NCBI GenBank assembly: GCA_003485885.1
Contig: DNHM01000139.1
Coordinates: 1 to 11,147, forward strand
Length of the DNA: 11,147 bases
From: Acidimicrobiaceae bacterium
GTDB lineage: Bacteria; Actinomycetota; Acidimicrobiia; Acidimicrobiales; UBA10347
Direction: 5' to 3'
In this document: positions 6,119 through 11,147 of the stretch, piece after piece
How the letters are laid out: each line of letters starts with the position of its first letter
Position numbering within the stretch: position 1 is the stretch's first letter
Notes under the pieces: generated by a model
Databases searched by the model: none
Seen by the model: only the letters and a program-made list of their open reading frames with translations
Told to the model about the DNA's origin: nothing
Position numbers and translations under genes: made by a program

Positions 6119-6129
6119 GACTAGCAGAC

Positions 6130-6660
6130 ATGCACACGTTGAAGATCACAGCAATTGTTGGCAGTCTCCGAAGCGAGTCGGTAAATGGGGCGGTGGCCCG
6201 AGCCGCCATCGAGGTGGGCTCCTCACATGCCGAGATCGAGCTGTTCAGCGTGGCCGATGTGCCGCTGTACAACGGTGATATCGAACAAGTGGCGTTACCC
6301 GCAGCGGTGCAAGCGCTTCATGACTCGGTAGGTGCTGCCGACGGCGTGTTGCTCTTCTCGCCTGAATACAACGGTTCGTTTCCTGCGGTGACCAAGAACG
6401 CGATCGACTGGTTATCTCGTCCGCCACGTGGTTGGGAGGGCACCCCCATCTCCATGGTGGTCACCACGCCGGGTGTTCGCGCGGGTGCGAGCCTGAGAAC
6501 CCACTTCGAGGCAATCATGGCTTTCCAGCCAGTGCGGCTCTTCCCCTCGCTTGGTATCGGTACGTGCGGCGAGAAGATTACCGACGGTGAACTCAGTGAC
6601 GCTGTAGCTCGGGCGGAGCTCGGCAACTTTGTCGCCAGCTTCGCAGACTTCTGCCGTTAG
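6130..6660 (+). CDS. NAD(P)H-dependent FMN reductase family flavoprotein
   Basis: A 176-residue flavodoxin-like oxidoreductase of the NADPH-dependent FMN reductase family (SsuE, ChrR/YieF and azoreductase relatives). The FMN phosphate loop is GSLRSESVN (11-19), PLYNGDIE (46-52) precedes the second strand, and the flavin-ring motif [20 protein letters not shown] (77-96) is followed by the [12 protein letters not shown] region near 112-123. Such enzymes pass two electrons from NAD(P)H to FMN, quinones, azo dyes or chromate in the cytoplasm. The ATG at 6130 gives the standard N-terminus; the only nearby purine run (GAGG, 6112-6115) lies inside a hairpin. It is divergent from arfB and convergent with the lipoprotein gene. 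The physiological substrate cannot be assigned from sequence. Confidence 0.9.
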
Positions 6661-6716
6661 GAATAACGACGAGCGGAGCTGCGGCCGGAGCGGACCGGCG
6701 AACCGTGGTGTTATTC
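6661..6716. terminator. Inverted repeat between convergent genes, possible bidirectional terminator
   Basis: GAATAAC (6661-6667), directly after the reductase stop, is the reverse complement of GTTATTC (6710-6716), which overlaps the lipoprotein stop (6711-6713). Between them is a small GC hairpin, GCCGG (6684-6688) with CCGGC (6695-6699). The arrangement suits termination of two converging transcripts, but the outer arms are 42 bases apart and no T-run is present. Confidence 0.35.
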
Positions 6717-8192
6717 GACGATCGTTTCGATGATGGTCACCGACTCGATGAGCTGGCCGGGACCAGTTGGGTTGGCTGGATCCCGCAGCTCAATGTTGTC
6801 GACGATTTCGATGCCTTGGGTGACTTCGCCGAATATCGTGTGAAGACCGGTTAACCATTCGGCGGCTGCGAACGTGATGAAGAATTGGCTGCCGTTTGTG
6901 TTTGGCCCGGTGTTTGCCATTGCCAGGAGTCCCTTGCGGTCCATGGCAGCGCCACTCTCGAACTCGTCTGCGAACTGATACCCGGGGTTGCCTGTGCCTG
7001 TGGCTGTGGGGTCACCTGCCTGAGCCATGAAGCCAGCGAGCACACGGTGGAACACGATGTTGTCGTAAAAGCCGTCTCGGGCGAGTTGGACAAAGTTGTT
7101 CACGGTCAGTGGCGCTGAATCGGCGAACAATTCGATGCGGACCTCGCCGCCGCCGGTCGCCAGCACGGCTTCGTACCTGGCCGCAGGATCGAGCACCATC
7201 GGAGGGGCACTGGTGTAGATCCTGTTTCGAGCTGGCGGCTGCACACCGGCGAGATCACCTGAACCAGCCCATGGAACGAAGGTGTCGGGCACCGACGGGG
7301 CAAGATCACTGGTCAAAATCTCGGAGCACTGTTGGATAAATGGGTCGATCACCGTGTTTGCCGGGACCCCACCTCCAACAAACAAGTCCCAAAATTCTTG
7401 AGAGACTTCGCTGGGGCTCAGAACGTCGACCAGGCAGTCGCGATCGACCACGGTGGTGAAGTTTGTTGACTGTTCCGCCTGCCCTGCGAAGAAATCTGAC
7501 AACGAGCTGATTGGCGCACACGACGCGAGTGAATCGACCAGACTGTCTACCCCGGCAGGATCGAGGCGGAACTGATAGGTCAGGGCGACGAAGTTGTAAA
7601 ATGTCGTGTCACCAGTCGTGGCCTGGTCGAAGCGTTCAACCAAACAGGGTGGTGCTGTCTGTTGCACCTCGCCTTGAGGGCCAATTGCCTGGGTCGCCCA
7701 GTCGGCAAGACTGAGGGTGTCGATACAGCCGTTCATGGCAAAGGTCAATGCCCGGAGTTGGCTGTCATCTACGCGGCCCTGTGCAACCGAAGGGGTACGA
7801 AGGCTGGCTTCAAGAACCTCGTCTTGTTGGGTCTCCGCAATCATGCAGCTGATCCAGTCAGGCTCGGGATCGATATTGAAACGGGCACGTATGAATGATT
7901 GAGCGGTCGTGCGTGGATCTGCATCGAGGACTTCTGGTGGTTCATCTCCGTCGAGCCCAGCAATGGCGGCCTTGGCCGCTTCGTCGTCTTCAGGCACCGG
8001 GATCGACGTTGGCGGTTGTGCGGACCCGCCGGTGTCGCTGCTGTCTTCCTCTTGGTTGGCTTCGGACGTGGGTGTGTCTTCGACAGTGACCCCTGCCTCG
8101 AGGGCAGTCTCGCCATCGGACGAAGAACATCCAGCGGCGATGAGTCCAACCAGAAGCAACGGCAGAAATAGGCGGCGAGCGCGCAAAGTCAT
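6711..8192 (-). CDS. Lipoprotein with C-terminal cyclophilin-type peptidyl-prolyl isomerase domain
   Basis: A 493-residue exported lipoprotein. The signal peptide MTLRARRLFLPLLLVGLIAA ends in a lipobox, AAGC, with the lipidated Cys22. Residues about 23-95 are an acidic, low-complexity tether. Residues about 110-300 contain six cysteines arranged as three pairs (116/156, 183/225, 253/289). Residues about 335-493 are a cyclophilin domain with FHRVLAGFMAQAGDP (381-395; catalytic Arg383), SQFFIT (435-440) and WLTGLHTIFGEV (446-457). It should catalyse prolyl cis-trans isomerisation on the outer face of the cytoplasmic membrane, probably assisting secreted-protein folding. The start at 8192 is fixed by the signal peptide, with AAGAAG upstream. 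The frame continues open upstream, but there it only shadows the transporter gene. It follows the MFS gene by 74 bp on the same strand. The middle region is not a family I recognise. Confidence 0.9.
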   Translation of the reverse strand: MTLRARRLFLPLLLVGLIAAGCSSSDGETALEAGVTVEDTPTSEANQEEDSSDTGGSAQPPTSIPVPEDDEAAKAAIAGLDGDEPPEVLDADPRTTAQSFIRARFNIDPEPDWISCMIAETQQDEVLEASLRTPSVAQGRVDDSQLRALTFAMNGCIDTLSLADWATQAIGPQGEVQQTAPPCLVERFDQATTGDTTFYNFVALTYQFRLDPAGVDSLVDSLASCAPISSLSDFFAGQAEQSTNFTTVVDRDCLVDVLSPSEVSQEFWDLFVGGGVPANTVIDPFIQQCSEILTSDLAPSVPDTFVPWAGSGDLAGVQPPARNRIYTSAPPMVLDPAARYEAVLATGGGEVRIELFADSAPLTVNNFVQLARDGFYDNIVFHRVLAGFMAQAGDPTATGTGNPGYQFADEFESGAAMDRKGLLAMANTGPNTNGSQFFITFAAAEWLTGLHTIFGEVTQGIEIVDNIELRDPANPTGPGQLIESVTIIETIVE

Positions 8193-8266
8193 GGCGCTTC
8201 TTGTATCAGTTCTGGGGGCGTTTTCCTGTGCACTAGGGCCGTTTCGGCCAGATTCGGGTGCGCCGT

Positions 8267-9439
8267 CTACAACGTTCCGAGCCGGTGACGCAACGGTGCG
8301 GTCGCTGCGAGTAGGCCGGTGACACAGGTGATCACGACCAGAACTGTTGTTGTCCCAAAGGAAGGACCCAATGAACTCACCACGAGCGGCATGGTCATAC
8401 CCGCATAGGCCAGCAGGTAAAACGTGGAACTGAGCGCACCCCGGCTGTTCGGATCTGTGAGTTGACCGACCAATGTGAGGCCAGCAATCGAGATGACTCC
8501 ACTCGCAGCGCCGAGCACGATCGCTGCTGGCCACACGAGCGGCCAACTGCCGGTGACAAAGGCGATGGTTCCCAGCACGTAACCGGTTGTGCCGATTGCA
8601 GCTCCCCACCCCATAGCGACCTGGGTGGGGATCCGGTTGATCAGTGGCCGCGACAGCAGCCCGCCCCACGCAGTGGACATGCCAGACAGGCCGGTTACCA
8701 CCACCGGGCTGGCGTCGACAGTGTCGCTCAGTAGGACCGGGAACAAGGCAAAGGCCATCGATGGAAAAGCGAAAATCAGGATGGCAAGCGGGCCGATGTA
8801 CCAAAGGAACTGGCGGCGGGCCGTGGCCGGAATGCCAAAACGGATCGCTGGTCGCCACGGTCCACGGGCAGCCTCTGCGGCAACGTCCACTGTCTCATGA
8901 ACGCTTGCCACCGCGGGGATGATGGCAAGCGTCAACACAATATGAAAGACAAACGGAACGATGAGCGGGGAAGGGCCGAGCCACTCATAGAGCACAGACA
9001 GCGGTGGGGCAGCACCAAATCCGCCATAGGTCACGAGTGTGGCTACAAGGGCTGCCTTGTGTTGTTGCGCTGGACCCATCAGTTCTTGAAGCCATGCGGC
9101 ACCAACACCTAACCCGAGACCGCTCACCACGCCGAGTATGACCCGACCCATAAGTAGTAGCGCAAAGCTGTCGCGGCCACCGATCAGGATCGCTGAACCA
9201 AGGGCCGACAGGGCAAGTGAAGCGATGAGCAGTCGTCTGCGACCGTAACGGTCGGATAGCTGACCGGCGAGCATCAACGTGCTCAAAATCCCAACGACGT
9301 AGACCACGAAGATGAGCTGGGTTGCGTTTGCACTCAGGTCGAGACGATCCCGATACAACACCAGGAACGGTGTCGACACGTTTGTGCCGTAGCCGACCAC
9401 AAACAGTCCGAGCGCGACAAGAAAGGTATCCCGCTTCAT
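8267..9439 (-). CDS. Major facilitator superfamily (MFS) transporter
   Basis: A 390-residue integral membrane protein with about 12 hydrophobic segments in two halves, joined by a polar central loop near residues 182-210 (ETVDVAAEAARGPW then RRQF). MFS motif A, GQLSDRYGRRRL (59-70), sits in the first cytoplasmic loop; the Gly-rich helix GVVSGLGLGVG (103-113) follows. This looks like the drug:H+ antiporter type, but the substrate cannot be read from sequence. The ATG at 9439 is chosen because the N-terminus MKRDTFLVALGLFVVGYGTN leads straight into the first helix. A TTG at 9529 in the same frame would overlap the end of aroG and add a polar tail. The start is preceded by a tandem 8-bp repeat supplying two GGAT sites. 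It lies 55 bp downstream of aroG, so co-transcription is likely. Confidence 0.9.
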   Translation of the reverse strand: MKRDTFLVALGLFVVGYGTNVSTPFLVLYRDRLDLSANATQLIFVVYVVGILSTLMLAGQLSDRYGRRRLLIASLALSALGSAILIGGRDSFALLLMGRVILGVVSGLGLGVGAAWLQELMGPAQQHKAALVATLVTYGGFGAAPPLSVLYEWLGPSPLIVPFVFHIVLTLAIIPAVASVHETVDVAAEAARGPWRPAIRFGIPATARRQFLWYIGPLAILIFAFPSMAFALFPVLLSDTVDASPVVVTGLSGMSTAWGGLLSRPLINRIPTQVAMGWGAAIGTTGYVLGTIAFVTGSWPLVWPAAIVLGAASGVISIAGLTLVGQLTDPNSRGALSSTFYLLAYAGMTMPLVVSSLGPSFGTTTVLVVITCVTGLLAATAPLRHRLGTL

Positions 9440-9494
9440 CTTGTGATCCGTTGATCCGTCTGGTCTGTAGTCACCGTCAGGTAACGACGCTTGG

Positions 9495-10835
9495 TTAACG
9501 CTGGAGGAACTCGGCGACGCGGAATGCAAGGTCGATCGACTGTTTGCCGTTCAGACGAGGGTCACAAATCGTTTCGTAACGGTGCTCGAGATCGGAGTGA
9601 TCCAAGTCCTCGCCTCCACCCAGGCACTCGGTGACGTCTTCACCAGTGAGCTCGATATGGATACCGCCAGCCCAGGTTCCAACCTGATCGTGGGCAGTGA
9701 AGAAACCTTCGACCTCGCGGCAGATGGCGTCGAAGTGGCGGGTCTTGAGGCCAGTGTCGCTGGTGAAGGTGTTGCCGTGCATTGGGTCACATGCCCATAC
9801 CACTGGATGATCGGCGTCTTTCACTGCCTGAAGGAGCGGCGGCAGGTTCTGACCAATTGTGTCGGCGCCCATCCGAGAGATCAGCGTGAGGCGTCCTGGA
9901 ATCTGTTCGGGGTTGAGCGTTTCGCAAATGCTCAGGACTTCTTCGGGAGTTGCAGTGGGGCCAACCTTGCAGCCCAGCGGGTTTTTGACCCCACGCAGGA
10001 ACTCGACATGTGCACCGTCTAGCTGGCGGGTGCGTTCGCCAATCCACAACATGTGAGCCGAACAGTCGTACCAGTCACCTGTCAGGCTGTCTTGGCGAGT
10101 GAGCGCCCGTTCGTAGTCAAGCAGCAGCGCTTCGTGGCTGGTGTAGAAATCAACCTCTTCGAGCCGCGAGTCATCGATGTCGATGCCACAGCTATTCATG
10201 AAGTGCAAAGCGGATTGGATGCCGTCGGCGAGCTGCTGGTAACGCTTGCCCTGCGGGGAAGCAGCGACGAACTCCTGATTCCATGAGTGGACCTGGGCCA
10301 GGTTGGCAAAACCGCCCTTGGTGAATGCGCGCAGCAGGTTGAGTGTGGAGGCGGACTGCTGGTACGCCTGCAGGAGTCGTTCGGGATTCGGGATGCGAGC
10401 ACCTTCGCCGAACTCCGGGTCGTTGATGATGTGGCCCCGGAACGACGGCAGTTCAACACCATCGATGGTTTCGGTGTCGCTGGAACGAGGTTTGGCGAAC
10501 TGGCCAGCGATGCGGCCAACCTTGACTACAGGAAGCCCGCCGGAATAGGTGAGCGCTACCGCCATCTGGAGGATGACCTTGAGTCGGTCACGGATGCCGT
10601 CGGCCGAATAACCGTCGAACGACTCGGCACAATCTCCTGCTTGCAGCAGAAACGCACGGCCTTGCGCTACTTCACCGAGTGCTTCGGTCAGATCGCGTGC
10701 TTCACCAGCGAAGACCAGCGGGGGGAGCGTTGCGATCTTGTCGAGCACACCGTTGAGCGCATCGGCGTCTGGCCAAGCTGGCTGTTGCGCCGCAGGGCGG
10801 TCGAGCCAGGTGTCCGGTGTCCAAGTGATGCTCAT
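9495..10835 (-). CDS. aroG: 3-deoxy-D-arabino-heptulosonate 7-phosphate (DAHP) synthase, class II
   Basis: A 446-residue class II (plant-type) DAHP synthase, the first committed enzyme of the shikimate pathway, joining phosphoenolpyruvate and erythrose 4-phosphate. Metal ligands line up with the Mycobacterium tuberculosis enzyme: Cys69 in QAGDCAESF, His353 in DPMHGNTF, Glu395 in GGIHIELTGEDVTECLGG, and Asp425 in CDPRLNGKQS. Other class II signatures are VGRIAGQFAKPRS, RGHIINDP, FYTSHEALLLDYE and KVGPTATPEEV. The N-terminus MSITWTPDTW is usual for actinobacterial members, so the ATG at 10835 is secure despite the absence of a Shine-Dalgarno site. A palindrome sits one base upstream of the start. 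The protein is cytoplasmic. Allosteric inhibition by aromatic amino acids is common in the family but cannot be judged here. It heads a minus-strand run with the MFS gene. Confidence 0.97.
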   Translation of the reverse strand: MSITWTPDTWLDRPAAQQPAWPDADALNGVLDKIATLPPLVFAGEARDLTEALGEVAQGRAFLLQAGDCAESFDGYSADGIRDRLKVILQMAVALTYSGGLPVVKVGRIAGQFAKPRSSDTETIDGVELPSFRGHIINDPEFGEGARIPNPERLLQAYQQSASTLNLLRAFTKGGFANLAQVHSWNQEFVAASPQGKRYQQLADGIQSALHFMNSCGIDIDDSRLEEVDFYTSHEALLLDYERALTRQDSLTGDWYDCSAHMLWIGERTRQLDGAHVEFLRGVKNPLGCKVGPTATPEEVLSICETLNPEQIPGRLTLISRMGADTIGQNLPPLLQAVKDADHPVVWACDPMHGNTFTSDTGLKTRHFDAICREVEGFFTAHDQVGTWAGGIHIELTGEDVTECLGGGEDLDHSDLEHRYETICDPRLNGKQSIDLAFRVAEFLQR

Positions 10836-10836
10836 A

Positions 10837-10852
10837 GGGCACCATTGTGCCC
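10837..10852 (-). promoter_or_regulatory. Perfect inverted repeat abutting the aroG start codon
   Basis: GGGCAC (10837-10842), CATT, GTGCCC (10847-10852) is a perfect 6-bp inverted repeat with a 4-base spacer, ending one base before the aroG ATG. It occupies the position where a ribosome binding site would be, and none is present. CACAAT read on the minus strand (10849 to 10844) could serve as a -10 placing the transcript start at or near the ATG, which would fit a leaderless mRNA with the palindrome as an operator. No convincing -35 is visible. An RNA hairpin controlling translation is the alternative. Confidence 0.45.
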
Positions 10853-10964
10853 GGGATCGGCTGCTGGTTGCACCGAATTGCCTGTTGAGATGTGGGGTCT
10901 GGGCGTCGCCGTCTGGTTCGACGAAGATTAGCGCCCTACCCGCTAGCGGCCGGCTAACCCTCGG

Positions 10965-11147
10965 CTACAGCCTCAGACAAACGCAGTTATGGAGCGGCCT
11001 GGCGGCCCACAGCGTCAACTTGGTCACATCGTGCACCTGCGAGTCGACACGATGCACTGCTTGGTCGAGTTCGTTCGCCCCATCACAGTTCTGGAGGACG
11101 TCTTCGAGCCGACGCAGGAATTGGTCGTCGTGAGCGGCCGTAATCCT
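10965..11147 (-). CDS. C-terminal tail of an unidentified protein, cut by window edge
   Basis: The minus-strand frame is open from the window edge to a TAG at 10965-10967, giving 60 residues. It reads as an amphipathic, charged helical tail: TAAHDDQFLRRLEDVLQNC, then ELDQAVHRVDSQVHDVTKLT, ending LHNCVCLRL. Codon third positions are GC-rich as in neighbouring genes, while the plus-strand frames here are rich in Ser, Arg and Thr and look like shadows. I do not recognise the family. It would lie upstream of aroG on the same strand, with a 129-bp gap. Confidence 0.5.
   Translation of the reverse strand, partial: RITAAHDDQFLRRLEDVLQNCDGANELDQAVHRVDSQVHDVTKLTLWAARPLHNCVCLRL

Noticed and set aside
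6030..6272. 81-residue N-terminal extension of ArfB
   Set aside because: It overlaps the divergent FMN reductase and has no family resemblance. ArfB proteins start close to MAIEINQ-type sequences.
8233..8251. Terminator after the MFS gene (GGCCG-TTT-CGGCC)
   Set aside because: The stem is only 5 bp and no T-tract follows on the minus strand, so it is not enough to call.
8193..8858. N-terminal extension of the cyclophilin lipoprotein to 8858
   Set aside because: The extension overlaps the MFS gene in another frame and is rich in His, Arg and Cys. The lipoprotein signal peptide at 8192 marks the real start.
10940..10956. Short overlapping palindromes (CCGCTAGCGG and TAGC-GGCCG-GCTA) upstream of aroG
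   Set aside because: They are GC-rich and short, with no associated T-tract or second site; likely chance in this composition.
10738..11133. 131-residue plus-strand ORF at the right end
   Set aside because: It is antisense to the aroG N-terminus and rich in Ser, Arg and Thr; it is a shadow of the minus-strand genes.

Overview
The window reads as a piece of a chromosome from a moderately GC-rich actinobacterium. A marine or freshwater Acidimicrobiia lineage is my best guess. The support is a plant-type (class II) DAHP synthase, GC-biased third codon positions, several weak or absent Shine-Dalgarno sites, and the style of the lipoprotein. The assignment is inference from gene content, not a database match. 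I see no tRNA, rRNA, CRISPR array, transposase or phage gene. The DNA looks like ordinary housekeeping and redox chromosome with some unusual intergenic structure.

Layout. Left edge (1-667, minus): a membrane-anchored fasciclin (FAS1) protein cut by the window start. A 233-bp gap with a possible structured leader and a strong GC hairpin separates it from a divergent two-gene unit on plus: a MoxR-like AAA+ ATPase (901-1779) and a VWA protein of the CoxE type (1824-3314). Their convergent neighbour is a SoxR-type [2Fe-2S] MerR regulator (3435-3878, minus). SoxR is divergent from a type II lumazine synthase, RibH2 (3939-4418, plus), and a SoxR-box-like dyad lies between them. A doubtful 67-residue ORF (4426-4629, minus) follows; its stop and the ribH2 stop sit on opposite arms of one hairpin.

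Next come a hydroxypyruvate-isomerase-like TIM barrel (4796-5557, minus) and the ribosome-rescue hydrolase ArfB (5622-6029, minus). ArfB is divergent from an NAD(P)H-dependent FMN reductase (6130-6660, plus), with two short dyads in between. The right half is a co-directional minus-strand run. In transcription order it is the C-terminal tail of an unknown gene (10965-11147), the class II DAHP synthase aroG (9495-10835), an MFS transporter (8267-9439) and a lipoprotein with a C-terminal cyclophilin domain (6711-8192).

How the genes may work together. SoxR, RibH2 and the FMN reductase give the middle of the window a redox and flavin theme, and the SoxR/RibH2 pair with its intergenic dyad is the most testable regulatory proposal. 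The AAA+/VWA pair is a classic two-component chaperone-like module without an obvious client next to it. The aroG-MFS-lipoprotein run may be co-transcribed, but no shared pathway is evident. The most novel-looking protein feature is the lipoprotein's middle region, which appears to hold three units, each with one pair of cysteines, ahead of the prolyl isomerase domain.
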